From contig NZ_CP075175.1 of assembly GCF_021223605.1 (NCBI RefSeq), forward strand, positions 5,225,501 to 5,289,500: a stretch of 64,000 nucleotides of DNA, written 5' to 3'. This stretch comes from Paenibacillus sp. 481. GTDB taxonomy: Bacteria; Bacillota; Bacilli; Paenibacillales; Paenibacillaceae. Position 1 is the stretch's first letter. Each line of letters starts with the position of its first letter. Below are positions 44,604 to 53,387 of this stretch, one piece after another. Under the pieces are notes generated by a model. The model did not search any database. It was not told the origin of the DNA and worked only from the letters and a program-made list of their open reading frames with translations. A program made the position numbers and the translations under genes.

Positions 44604-44645
44604 CTGATCCACAATAGCAGCCATCCTCAGATTCTCGATCCCGCT
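44597..44645 (-). pseudogene. Short UvrA2-like gene scrap
   Basis: On the minus strand the sequence reads GIENLRMAAIVDQKR, against AIENLSMAVIVDQKR in the intact UvrA-type protein at 56142-58397; the DNA agrees at roughly 40 of 47 bases. Nothing before or after extends the match. It overlaps one arm of the kinase terminator and adjoins the broken sigma gene. Confidence 0.6.
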
Positions 44646-44658
44646 CCTTGTATCTAAT

Positions 44659-45906
44659 TTAGAATTTAATAAAGGTAATCGTAAATTTTGTATAGGCATA
44701 CTTCTCACTCTCAACTTTAATCAGGGCATCATGTGCTTCGATAATGGCTTTGGTAAGCGCCAAGCCAATTCCGGCAGAATCATGTTTTTTAGAACCGCTT
44801 GTTTTGTAGAATCGTTCAAAGATATGCGGCAGTTCATGGGCTTCAATTCCTTCTCCAAAGTCTTGAATGACTAATTCTGTGTAAATCGGTGTATCTTTGA
44901 ATTGAATCATGATCTTACCACCGGGCTTGGAATGTTCGATCGCATTCTTCAGCAGGTTCAACACCGCTTCCTGCATCCACATTTTATCGTGCACAACGAC
45001 TATTTCCTTCGGCTCATCCCAGACAATCGACATATGATGCTCACTGATCATGCTTGCCAATCGATCCACAACTTCCTCAATAGTCTCCACCAAATTTGCT
45101 CGTTCTTTATCAAATTGAATGGCTCTGGCGTCGATTTTCGCTACCTTCAACAAATTTTGAATCAAGACATTCATCCTGGAAATTTGAACATCATTATTGG
45201 TTAATAATTGAACTTGCTGCTGGCGGGGCAAGTTTTCATTCAACATCATTTCATTGTAGATGGATATCGTTGAAAGAGGTGTTTTTAATTGATGGGAAAT
45301 ATCTTGCAGCATTTGACCTAAAAACTTTTTTTCTGCAAGCAGATCCGTCATACTTTTTCGAATCATATCTTTCATGGATCGAAAGGAAACCGCTAATTTG
45401 GCGAGTTCCCCTTCTTTATTTTCATTTATGATCACGGAGTAATCCCCAGCGATTATTTTTTTTGCTGCCGAAGTAAGTTGTTTAATGCGATGGAAGATAA
45501 GCTTGTATTGCCAATAGCTTGTCCCAAACAACATAAATGCGAGAATCAGAAGTCCCCAAAAAATAGATTGATTATGCCCAGTAATATGGCTATTTAAAAC
45601 GGGAAACAGCTCTGACTCCAAATCTTCATAGATTCCGTACTGCTTAAAGATCTCTCTTCCTTTTTCCTGATACACACTCGAATCAGAAGAATGGCGTGTT
45701 AACACTTTCATAATTTCCGCTTCATTGTCGGGATTCTGTTCAACTAATCTAGCCGTAATTTCGCCCCAAGTTGTAATAGAATCGGTCTTCAATCGATCAT
45801 AGAACAGCTGATGTGAAATAAACTGGTAACTTGTATATAGAAATAACAGAGCGGCCAGTATCATCATGTAGCTTTTCAACTCGGTATTTTTCATCATGTT
45901 ACTCAT
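44659..45906 (-). CDS. Sensor histidine kinase
   Basis: 415 residues. Membrane segments are near 13-31 and 116-136 with an extracytoplasmic loop of about 85 residues. Then come a HAMP-like stretch, the phosphorylation box DISHQLKTPLSTI, the N box NLLKNAIEHS, and the ATP lid DFGEGI and GIGLALTKAII. It phosphorylates the OmpR-type regulator encoded just upstream; the genes overlap by 8 bases. The loop is too short for a classical ligand-binding fold. With a MacB-type ABC transporter in the same orientation upstream, it resembles envelope-stress or peptide-sensing systems. The signal is unknown. Confidence 0.9.
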   Translation of the reverse strand: MSNMMKNTELKSYMMILAALLFLYTSYQFISHQLFYDRLKTDSITTWGEITARLVEQNPDNEAEIMKVLTRHSSDSSVYQEKGREIFKQYGIYEDLESELFPVLNSHITGHNQSIFWGLLILAFMLFGTSYWQYKLIFHRIKQLTSAAKKIIAGDYSVIINENKEGELAKLAVSFRSMKDMIRKSMTDLLAEKKFLGQMLQDISHQLKTPLSTISIYNEMMLNENLPRQQQVQLLTNNDVQISRMNVLIQNLLKVAKIDARAIQFDKERANLVETIEEVVDRLASMISEHHMSIVWDEPKEIVVVHDKMWMQEAVLNLLKNAIEHSKPGGKIMIQFKDTPIYTELVIQDFGEGIEAHELPHIFERFYKTSGSKKHDSAGIGLALTKAIIEAHDALIKVESEKYAYTKFTITFIKF

Positions 45907-46594
45907 GACTCACATCCTTACTCCAACGATAGCCCAAGCCTCTTATCGTAACGATAAACTGTGGATTTTTTGGGTCATCTTCAACTTTATCTCTTAAGCG
46001 CCTAATGTATACAGATAACGTGTTCTCATCAAAAAAAACCTCATCTCCATCCGTTATTTTGTGCAGGAGTTCATCTCTTGTTAGTGCTTTGTGGGCGTTC
46101 GTCATAAAAGCTAACAAAAGCTTATATTCTAAATTCGTGATTGGAATGCTTTCTTGATTTTTGTAAACTTTGACTTGGTTCATATCCATTTTTATACTTT
46201 CAGATGTTAAGATCGTCGAAGAAGTTCCCGGTCGCGCTTGTTTGCGCAATTGCACTTTTACTCTAGACATAAGTTCCTTGACTCGAAAAGGCTTTGTAAT
46301 ATAATCGTCCCCTCCAATATCCAGTCCCATGACTACATTTGCTTCTTCATCAAGCGCGGTTAGGAAAATAACCGATGTATCGTTTTGTTGTTTGAAATGA
46401 AGACATAAATCATAGCCATTTCCATCTGGAAGACCGATATCCAGAATAGTCAAATTAAAAGGATGAGTATCAAACTGGTGTATTGCTTCTTTTACACTAG
46501 TTGCTCTGACAACCTCATAACCTTCATTTTTTAACGAAAACTCGATGGCTAAACCAAGTGCCTCATCATCTTCAACAAGCAATATTTTATTCAA
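45899..46594 (-). CDS. OmpR/PhoB-family response regulator
   Basis: 231 residues from a TTG at 46594, chosen because AAGGAGAG lies six bases upstream and the protein then opens LNKILLVEDDEALG, the normal receiver start. The phosphoacceptor Asp is in LTILDIGLPDGNG and the conserved Lys in YITKPF. The C-terminal winged helix carries TNLEYKLLLAF and VYIRRLRDKVEDD. Partner of the histidine kinase that follows with an 8-base overlap. A hairpin at 46650 separates it from the ABC permease gene, so it may have its own promoter as well as readthrough. Confidence 0.92.
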   Translation of the reverse strand: MNKILLVEDDEALGLAIEFSLKNEGYEVVRATSVKEAIHQFDTHPFNLTILDIGLPDGNGYDLCLHFKQQNDTSVIFLTALDEEANVVMGLDIGGDDYITKPFRVKELMSRVKVQLRKQARPGTSSTILTSESIKMDMNQVKVYKNQESIPITNLEYKLLLAFMTNAHKALTRDELLHKITDGDEVFFDENTLSVYIRRLRDKVEDDPKNPQFIVTIRGLGYRWSKDVSHE

Positions 46595-46649
46595 AGGTGT
46601 CTCTCCTTCTCTCCATACCATTTCAGTTATTGATCGTCAAATAAGAACA

Positions 46650-46672
46650 GCCCGACTATAAAATAGCCGGGC
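46650..46672 (-). terminator. Hairpin between ABC permease and regulator genes
   Basis: GCCCGACTA and TAGCCGGGC pair (one mismatch) around a 5-base loop, followed on the minus strand by TGTTCTTATTT. Probably a partial terminator after the permease gene. Confidence 0.55.
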
Positions 46673-46680
46673 CCTCGATA

Positions 46681-48678
46681 TTATTGTTCCCTGATCACAT
46701 CAATGATATTATCTTTTTGAATTTTCCTTAGCGGGATTAGCACAGAAACGTAACTGATCAACAAAGCGGCAGCAAACGTTATAAGACAAGCCCCGTAGGG
46801 AATGGACCATTCAATTGTGCTGATGCCTGAAACAGCCAAATACATAATATAAGAAAGTATACAACCGAAGAAGATCCCTTGCAAACTTCCTGAAAAACCG
46901 TATATTAGCGCTTCGTAGATGATCATTTTTTTCAAATCTCGTTGTGACATGCCTATTGATTTTAACGCAGCCAGTTCTTTTCGTCTAATGATGATACTGA
47001 TTGTAATCGTATTAATAATATTAAGACTACCAATTAAAGAAACTACCGTAATAAAACTATATACAAGCACTTTAATAACGAGCTCTGTTTCTTTCTTTGC
47101 TTTATTTTCATCCACGTGATTAACGATTGTAATCGAGTGTTTTGATCCAACCGCCAGCTGAATGTCCTCAACGGTCGTGTTAGATTGATTCGCATCCATT
47201 AAATGAATTCTAATACTGGAGTCCTGCTCGTACACTCCTGATACATTTTCAAGGGGCTCGAGTGAATTCAATAGCTTCAGCAATTGCTGGCTTTTGACTG
47301 AAGCATCATCATGATCAGGTTGCAAATAAATCGTTATATCCGACTTCGTAGATAAATCTTTCACATATTTGGATGAGAATGCGAATTCCATAATAGACGA
47401 GAACGTAATAAACAATACACTGCTAATAATGATGGATAAGATTGTAATGGTATAACGATTTTTATTTCTTTTTACATTTTTCAAGGCTAGACTCAAAGGA
47501 AAGGATAGCGGCTTTTTCAGCACAGAATTCTTTTGTTTTTTGATCGCTTCCTTTTTAATTGCTAACCTGCTGCTGATTGCGAGCAAGGGAGATATTCTGC
47601 CTGCACGAAAAGCCGGATAATAACTTGACGCGAGCACGGCCATCATGGTGATGATCGAACTGATCAATAAAATCTTCCAATCGATATGGAAGAGCGATAC
47701 ACCTGCACCATTTTCTAATAACATTAAAAATATGAATTGGAGAGCAGCAAGAGCCAATATGCTGCACACAATCCCGAGCGGGATGGCGATGACGGCCAGC
47801 ACAGCTGCTTCTCTCAACACGATTTGTCTAATTTGCTTTCGTGTAGCGCCGATACTTCTTAACAAGCCGAATTGCTTCATCCGTTCGACGACGCTGATCT
47901 GAAAAGCGTTATAAATGACTACAGCCGTCGCGATCACAACAATACTGACAACGATGATAACTATGGCCAAGATCGCTTCATTCGATCCCGGTTTCAATAC
48001 ATTGATCAAATCTTGATTGATCTCGATATGCTTGTCATCTGTTAGTGAATTGATTTCATCTAATACCTCGTTAAAGTTCGCTTGCTCGTTAATTTCGACT
48101 AAAATTCTGCCTTCTCCAACAGCAAAATCACGTTTGTATGTTAATAGGCGGGCCACTTTATTTTTCTGTGTAAATTCGCGATTATTCAAAATCCCAACCA
48201 ATTTATATGTTTTTCCAGCCAACTCAAAGGAGTCACCGAGCTGAAGATCCCCTTTCATATAAGGAAGCGCCCATGAATCGACAACAGCTTCATCACCATT
48301 GGCTGGTAAATTTCCATCAACGAGACTGTACGTTAAAAACTCCATGGCGGAATGATCAGCGAAATTCATTTGCACTGAAATATCTCCAGACGGAACAATG
48401 TCACCCTGAGACATCAAACCAAACGATGCAATCTGGGGATTATACTTGATTTTATTTAATATCGCTTCATCGTATTTTGATATACCGACGTGAAAAGAAA
48501 CCCCATGTGACTTCTTAATATTTTCAATTTGGGCGAGTTGTGATCCTTTCATAAAAAGGCCGATCGTTGAAATTAATGCTACAGAGAGTACGATTCCAAC
48601 AAAGGTTAAAATGGTTCGTTTGATGTTCCCCTTTAAATACTTACTGCTTAATTGTTTATAATTGCTGATCACCTTCAT
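46681..48678 (-). CDS. ABC transporter permease, FtsX/MacB type
   Basis: 665 residues with two FtsX-like units. An N-terminal membrane segment (TILTFVGIVLSVALISTIGLF) leads to an outside domain of about 200 residues. Three membrane helices follow (about 236-265, 290-325, 335-360, with SIGATRKQIRQIVLREA between them), then a second anchor near 410, a second outside domain of about 130 residues, and three helices near the C-terminus (SIGMSQRDLKKMIIYEA). This is the layout of MacB/BceB-like exporters that move or sense peptides and lipids at the membrane. It overlaps its ATPase gene by 4 bases (ATGA), so the two are coupled. Confidence 0.88.
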   Translation of the reverse strand: MKVISNYKQLSSKYLKGNIKRTILTFVGIVLSVALISTIGLFMKGSQLAQIENIKKSHGVSFHVGISKYDEAILNKIKYNPQIASFGLMSQGDIVPSGDISVQMNFADHSAMEFLTYSLVDGNLPANGDEAVVDSWALPYMKGDLQLGDSFELAGKTYKLVGILNNREFTQKNKVARLLTYKRDFAVGEGRILVEINEQANFNEVLDEINSLTDDKHIEINQDLINVLKPGSNEAILAIVIIVVSIVVIATAVVIYNAFQISVVERMKQFGLLRSIGATRKQIRQIVLREAAVLAVIAIPLGIVCSILALAALQFIFLMLLENGAGVSLFHIDWKILLISSIITMMAVLASSYYPAFRAGRISPLLAISSRLAIKKEAIKKQKNSVLKKPLSFPLSLALKNVKRNKNRYTITILSIIISSVLFITFSSIMEFAFSSKYVKDLSTKSDITIYLQPDHDDASVKSQQLLKLLNSLEPLENVSGVYEQDSSIRIHLMDANQSNTTVEDIQLAVGSKHSITIVNHVDENKAKKETELVIKVLVYSFITVVSLIGSLNIINTITISIIIRRKELAALKSIGMSQRDLKKMIIYEALIYGFSGSLQGIFFGCILSYIMYLAVSGISTIEWSIPYGACLITFAAALLISYVSVLIPLRKIQKDNIIDVIREQ

Positions 48679-49382
48679 TCTCCTCCAGCCGTATGCTTAT
48701 TCGCAACTAGCCGTTGATCTGAAATGATGTTACCGTCTTCTATTGTGATAACCCGATCAGAAGCCGATGCAATCGTAAGATCGTGCGTAATCAATACGAT
48801 GGTTTGATTGTATTTTTTGGCCGTTAACCTTAATAAGTCCATGACTTCCTTCGTATTTCGCGTATCTAAATTACCTGTAGGCTCATCGGCCAGAATCAAA
48901 TGTGGCCGATTGATAAGCGCCCTGCCGATGGAGACCCGTTGCTGTTGACCACCAGATAATTCGGAAGGCAAGTGATCCTTTCGTTCATGAAGCCCCAGAA
49001 TTTCAATAATTTCATCCAAATACGTCATATCTACCGCTTCATCATCCAATAACGTGGGTAACGCGATATTTTCCTGAACATTCAATACAGGAATCAAATT
49101 AAAGAATTGAAAAATAAACCCGACTTTTCTTCTTCTGAATATCGAAAGCTCATTATCTGTATAATCATAAATATTGTTATCCCCAATGAATACTTGCCCT
49201 GAACTTGGTCGATCCAACCCACCTAATATGTGCAACAGTGTACTTTTTCCAGAGCCAGAAGCACCTACGATGGAGACAAATTCTCCTTGCTGAATTGAAA
49301 GGTGAATCCCTTTTAACGCATCTACCCTGTTATCTCCTTCACCGTAACTTTTCACCACATTTTCCATCCGTATTATTTCCAT
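48675..49382 (-). CDS. ABC transporter ATP-binding protein, MacB/LolD type
   Basis: 235 residues. The Walker A motif is GASGSGKST, the Q-loop lies in [14 protein letters not shown], the signature is [16 protein letters not shown], Walker B is [12 protein letters not shown] and the switch His is in LITHDLTIA. These are the features of the LolD/MacB/SalX family that pairs with FtsX-type permeases. It powers the permease encoded immediately after it, with a 4-base overlap, and follows the membrane-anchored protein gene by 25 bases. Confidence 0.92.
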   Translation of the reverse strand: MEIIRMENVVKSYGEGDNRVDALKGIHLSIQQGEFVSIVGASGSGKSTLLHILGGLDRPSSGQVFIGDNNIYDYTDNELSIFRRRKVGFIFQFFNLIPVLNVQENIALPTLLDDEAVDMTYLDEIIEILGLHERKDHLPSELSGGQQQRVSIGRALINRPHLILADEPTGNLDTRNTKEVMDLLRLTAKKYNQTIVLITHDLTIASASDRVITIEDGNIISDQRLVANKHTAGGE

Positions 49383-49407
49383 ACAGTCTCCTTTTCACCA
49401 CTCAAAC

Positions 49408-50124
49408 TCAATCTTGTACATCTACAAAATTTACTTTGTCTGCGCTATCCGCATAGACGTTTCCGATTTCCTTTAACACCTCGTTTATCTTATCTTTATT
49501 TTTATAATCAAAACGGCCATTCTGAAACTGGATCAAGGAAAGCGTTGACTCTGGTTCGGTTAATTGGTTGTAGGTTTTGTCATCAACAATAACAAGATCC
49601 ATTGGCGAATACCCAATCCATTGCTGATGTTCGACATACTGTACGGGTATCATCTGACCGTTCAGATCGATTTGATTATTGATCATCTCTGCATCATGCA
49701 TAGAGTAGTACAAATTCTGACCACTAGATAATTCTTTTATGCTGGTAACAGGCTCTGAAAGAATGGACGCGCTGTTAGGATCTTTTCTAGCCCTGATTAT
49801 TCCCTTCTTGACAAGTTGCTCAGCCGTGGATCGATTAACAACCGAATATTGGATATATCGGATATCAAATTGTTGACCTGTTTCTTTCTGATCTGCTTCT
49901 GACAATTTAGTCGATTTTGTTGTTGTAACCAATTTCAATTTATAGTCGATCGTTTGTTTAGAGTTATCTTTATACAACTCTTTGACCTTAATCGCATCTT
50001 TTTCTGTGGAGATAACTAGAATTCCATCGACCAATTGCGACGGACCTTGTACAAATCGTTTTACTCCGAACCCTATGCCTGCAAAAATAACGATTACTAA
50101 TACGAACCCTATAATCTTTTTCAT
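49408..50124 (-). CDS. Membrane-anchored extracytoplasmic protein of an ABC transporter operon
   Basis: 238 residues; the ATG at 50124 follows AAAGGAGC. One N-terminal hydrophobic segment (IIGFVLVIVIFAGIGFGV) without a lipobox cysteine, then an outside domain of about 210 residues with no motif I can name. Similar small exported proteins accompany MacB-type transporters in bacilli (I recall a BA_5634-type family; this is a weak memory, not a match I can test). It is the first gene of the transporter and two-component operon, so it may be the substrate-binding or coupling partner. Function is otherwise unknown. Confidence 0.65.
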   Translation of the reverse strand: MKKIIGFVLVIVIFAGIGFGVKRFVQGPSQLVDGILVISTEKDAIKVKELYKDNSKQTIDYKLKLVTTTKSTKLSEADQKETGQQFDIRYIQYSVVNRSTAEQLVKKGIIRARKDPNSASILSEPVTSIKELSSGQNLYYSMHDAEMINNQIDLNGQMIPVQYVEHQQWIGYSPMDLVIVDDKTYNQLTEPESTLSLIQFQNGRFDYKNKDKINEVLKEIGNVYADSADKVNFVDVQD

Positions 50125-50162
50125 CTGACTGCTCCTTTATAAAAAATGATTGATATGTCTGG

Positions 50163-50191
50163 ATTATAAATGACATCTCTTTGCAATTGAA
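50163..50191 (-). promoter_or_regulatory. Probable promoter of the ABC/two-component operon
   Basis: On the minus strand TTCAAT and TATAAT are 17 bases apart, about 40 bases before the first ATG. The -10 is perfect and the -35 weak, as expected for a promoter needing an activator, perhaps the regulator of this operon. Confidence 0.45.
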
Positions 50192-50287
50192 TGACTTTAA
50201 TCTAACCAACTTGAACTGTTCGCTTACATTTTAGTAAGAATTGAGTATGTTCGTTTGATATAACCACAACAGCCAGCAGGACATTGG

Positions 50288-50476
50288 TTAATGATGTGTA
50301 AAGCAAAAAGCCGCGTAGCTACGCGGTTCCATTGTATATATGTAAATGTTGATGCCCACTTCTCTGGCAAGCTCGCTAACATACTTTCGCTTTCCGTGCA
50401 AGGAAGCGATGATCTTCAGTCGAATCGGATTGGCTAGCGCTTCAAACAGTAACAGCCACTCATGTTCGCTTGTCAA
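50288..50476 (-). pseudogene. Truncated ArsR-family regulator gene
   Basis: The frame opens with a TTG at 50476 and encodes the first part of an ArsR helix-turn-helix (LLLFEALANPIRLKIIASLHG, then YVSELAREVGI). After about 42 residues similarity stops and the frame runs through a transcription terminator (50305-50326) into a stop. ArsR proteins need about 90-110 residues including the recognition helix and wing, which are missing. So this is a 3'-truncated remnant, now ending in a terminator. Confidence 0.7.
50305..50326 (-). terminator. Rho-independent terminator inside the ArsR remnant
   Basis: CCGCGTAGCTACGCGG at 50311-50326 is a perfect palindrome, followed on the minus strand by CTTTTTGCTTT. 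Confidence 0.75.
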
Positions 50477-50573
50477 TATACCCCATTGAAATATATGACA
50501 ACAGCATCGCGTACACGATTACGACGTGTTGGGCAGCCCTTAATCAATGACGCCCATTCTGAGTGTACAAAAA

Positions 50574-50604
50574 AACAAGCAGCCGACATTTCAGGCTGCT
50601 TGTT
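50574..50604 (-). terminator. Terminator of the amidohydrolase gene
   Basis: Perfect 11-base stem AACAAGCAGCC/GGCTGCTTGTT with a 9-base loop, followed on the minus strand by seven T. It lies 22 bases after the stop at 50626. Confidence 0.88.
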
Positions 50605-50625
50605 TAATCTAAGTGGGCCGAACGA

Positions 50626-52386
50626 TTATTTCCGCTTGTAGTAAACGACTTCTCCTTGTAACACCGTCATTAACACTTTGGCATTAGCAATTTTCGCTTC
50701 ACTCATCTCCGTAATATCTTCATTTAATACGACAATATCGGCAGATTTACCGACTTCAATCGAACCTGTTATCTTATCAAGGCCTAATGATTTGGCAGGC
50801 TTAATGGTGTAAGCATCAATAGCTGCAAATACATCAGGTAAACCTTTTTTACCAAGACTTAATGAATTAGAAATCGTGACAAGTGGGTTAAGATCATTTA
50901 CATCCCAATCACTACTAAGGGATACATTTGCACCCGTTCTCCAAATGGGCCCTAACGGCAACATGCGCTTCATCTGCTTATTTGAAAAATATTCACTTGC
51001 CCAACTTTGATTAGGATCTTCTGCAAAATCATGCCCTACCTGAAAGTCAGCGCTAACACCTAATTTAGCAAAACGCTTAATATCGCTCTCTTCCACCATC
51101 TCCACATGAGTGAGTGTATATGGATGATTTGCTCCATCTTTTTTGGCTGCTTCAATCGCATTCAAGCTCTCTCTTACCCCAGCGTCGCCAATCGTATGAA
51201 TAAAGGCACCATAACCAATCTTATTAAGTTCCGTCAACCACCATTTCATTTTTTGTTCTGGAATATAATTCAGACCATATGGAGTTCCTGGGAACCACTC
51301 AAATTTATATTTGTCCAATGTTTTCGCTGTGCTATTAATACTAATGCCATCACTATACATTTTCACTTGATTAATCAACATTCTAGACGATAAATCGTCA
51401 TGCTTAATCTTTTTGAAATACTCGAGTTGCTCTGCTTCATTTAAGTTCGGGTACACCCACGGACGAAGTACGACCCGTGACGTTAACTTCCCATCATCGT
51501 ATACCTTGTCCCATACGTCTAACCAACCACGTTTCCAATATAGACGTCCATCACCAACCGTTGTAATCCCGTTTTGCGCAACTTCATCTAAGCTATCCAA
51601 TAAACCTTCAACATTTTTCTTAAATAGATCTGGCTGTGAGTTCCACGCCTTTTCCATTACGATATCACCAGCTGCGTCATAAAGAATACCAAAAGGTTCG
51701 CCTGTTTCTGGATCGCGAATAATTCTACCACCTTGTGGATCTTTCCTATTTTTGTACAGGCCAGCTACCTCCAGTGCTTCGGAGTTAACCCATACAGCAT
51801 GCGATGTTTTTTCCATAATGACTACAGGATTATTCGGAAACAGCTCATCAAGAAGCTGTAATGGAGTTTGTTCTTCGGATTCCCCGTCCATGTCCATATC
51901 CTTCAGTAAGCTTTCCAAGCTAAATCCTGTTCCGCTTATCCATTCCCCAGGCTCTACCTCTTGTTGACACTCTTCTAAGTACGAACGTTGGTCTTGTAAG
52001 GAAGCATCAGGTGATACACTACAAGTCCCTGCCGCTGGTGATTTGGCTTCAAATAGATGATTATGATTGTCCACAAAACCAGGAAGGACGAAACGCCCTT
52101 GTAAATCAATGACTTGCGTATCTTTATTAATCCATTTTTGTACATCTTTATTGGAACCCACAAATGTAATTTTTCCATCTTTCATGGCAACAGCTTCTGC
52201 CATATCTTGTTTTTGATTAGAAGTATAAATGGTGCCGTTTTTAAACACGACATCGTCAGACAATTTGCTAACAGGAACTGTACTTGCTTGCTTAGCCTCT
52301 CCTACTTTAGGTGTGCATGCTGAAACGAATAACATACTAACAATCACACAAATAGCCGTTACTGATTTTTTGGGAAATAATTTCAT
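50626..52386 (-). CDS. YtcJ-type amidohydrolase, lipoprotein
   Basis: 586 residues from the ATG at 52386, which has GAGGAG upstream and lies just after the MerR-type promoter; an upstream frame extension to 52464 would begin inside that promoter. The signal peptide ends LFVSAC, a lipobox, so the enzyme is anchored on the outer face of the membrane. The amidohydrolase_3 fold is shown by the N-terminal beta part (NGTIYTSNQK, GRFVLPGFVDNHNH with the first metal histidines), FIHTIGDAGVR, and the C-terminal return GSIEVGKSADIVVL. YtcJ-like enzymes hydrolyse amide or formamide bonds of poorly known substrates. Shared promoter design with the GNAT acetyltransferase suggests a common inducer, perhaps a toxic amide or amine. 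Confidence 0.88.
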   Translation of the reverse strand: MKLFPKKSVTAICVIVSMLFVSACTPKVGEAKQASTVPVSKLSDDVVFKNGTIYTSNQKQDMAEAVAMKDGKITFVGSNKDVQKWINKDTQVIDLQGRFVLPGFVDNHNHLFEAKSPAAGTCSVSPDASLQDQRSYLEECQQEVEPGEWISGTGFSLESLLKDMDMDGESEEQTPLQLLDELFPNNPVVIMEKTSHAVWVNSEALEVAGLYKNRKDPQGGRIIRDPETGEPFGILYDAAGDIVMEKAWNSQPDLFKKNVEGLLDSLDEVAQNGITTVGDGRLYWKRGWLDVWDKVYDDGKLTSRVVLRPWVYPNLNEAEQLEYFKKIKHDDLSSRMLINQVKMYSDGISINSTAKTLDKYKFEWFPGTPYGLNYIPEQKMKWWLTELNKIGYGAFIHTIGDAGVRESLNAIEAAKKDGANHPYTLTHVEMVEESDIKRFAKLGVSADFQVGHDFAEDPNQSWASEYFSNKQMKRMLPLGPIWRTGANVSLSSDWDVNDLNPLVTISNSLSLGKKGLPDVFAAIDAYTIKPAKSLGLDKITGSIEVGKSADIVVLNEDITEMSEAKIANAKVLMTVLQGEVVYYKRK

Positions 52387-52426
52387 ATTCTCTACTCCTC
52401 TATTCATATAAACTGCCCGTGAAGAT

Positions 52427-52457
52427 AGAATAAGCATTAACATAGTGTCAAGGTCAA
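52427..52457 (-). promoter_or_regulatory. MerR-type promoter of the amidohydrolase gene
   Basis: On the minus strand TTGACC, a 19-base spacer and TATTCT, exactly as at 40853-40883. The dyad in the spacer is TTAACA-TAG-TGTCAA (one mismatch). Confidence 0.72.
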
Positions 52458-52748
52458 CTATCAAATCTCCATCATGCTAAAAATCCTTGAATAGGAGCAA
52501 ATCCTCGCAGCAGTTATGGCTGTAGTTGCGTTCTCAAGGTCTCCTTAGGGTAACCAAATGTTGAGATAAGTTTTCATTTTTTCATGTACTCATTTACTTG
52601 GCCCAGCAACTCATCCACCGATGTACCCTTATAGCTGCTAAGATTCAATGATTGGATAAATCGGGTGGTCAAAATTAAAATGGTGACACGTGGATTACAG
52701 CGCACAGCCTTTTGCACGACCTTTTTTCAAAAAAATAAGAAGAGCACC

Positions 52749-52771
52749 GAACCATTTTCCGCTAGAGCGAC
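52749..52771 (+). promoter_or_regulatory. Possible ECF-type promoter of the sigma/anti-sigma operon
   Basis: GAACC and CGAC are separated by 14 bases upstream of the sigma gene, the GAAC/CG style of ECF promoters, and so perhaps autoregulated. The spacing is a little short. The block is conserved in the broken copy near 44440 except that CGAC became AGAC. The rest of the 52458-52811 gap shows no clear gene; a minus-strand tail reading VDELLGQVNEYMKK before a stop near 52575 could be a gene scrap. Confidence 0.4.
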
Positions 52772-52811
52772 AATATAGTGTGTAAGCTGCTTACTCAGGA
52801 GGGCCCACTGA

Positions 52812-53387
52812 ATGCCAAACGAAGACATGTACCAATTACTCCTTAAAATGAAAGATGGTGATCAACAGGCGTTTCAAACGATGTATGAGGCCACCTATAG
52901 AGACGTCTACCGCACAGTCTCTTTTCTGGTGGATCATCAACAGGATCGGGAAGATATCATGAATGAGATCTATATGCAAATGTGGACTTCACTTGCTAAC
53001 TATGATACAGACCGTCCTTTCCACTTCTGGCTGCACGGCTTAGTAATCCGTCAAGTGCAGAGATTTCGGGTCAAGGGTTGGCGGAGATTCCGAATTTTTG
53101 AACGCGTCCGTGCATTCGCTCGGGAAGAGTCTTATCAGGATCAACATACGGCGTTGATGGATGGAACGAACCGAATATTATCGCAGTCCATACGCAAATT
53201 GACCGACAAACAGCGGACTGTCATTATTTTGCGATTTTTTCACGACTATACGTTGGAGGAAATTGCGAATTTGCTCGATATTCCGCTGGGTACAGTCAAG
53301 TCCAGATACCATGCTGGCCTACAGGCGCTTCGAAAAAACGTATGGAATCTCCCCCCGGAAAGGATGGAAATGATTAATGACTATTGA
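52812..53387 (+). CDS. ECF-type RNA polymerase sigma factor
   Basis: 191 residues; the ATG at 52812 follows AGGAGGGCCC. Region 2: AFQTMYEATYRDVYRTVSFL and DREDIMNEIYMQMW, with RPFHFWLHGLVIRQVQRF. Region 4: LTDKQRTVIILRFFHDYTLEEIANLLDIP and GTVKSRYHAGLQALRK. It is a plus-strand gene among mostly minus-strand neighbours. The next gene begins 11 bases before its stop and encodes a membrane anti-sigma candidate, so the pair should respond to an envelope signal. A broken copy of its 5' end lies at 44379-44555. Confidence 0.92.
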   Translation: MPNEDMYQLLLKMKDGDQQAFQTMYEATYRDVYRTVSFLVDHQQDREDIMNEIYMQMWTSLANYDTDRPFHFWLHGLVIRQVQRFRVKGWRRFRIFERVRAFAREESYQDQHTALMDGTNRILSQSIRKLTDKQRTVIILRFFHDYTLEEIANLLDIPLGTVKSRYHAGLQALRKNVWNLPPERMEMINDY

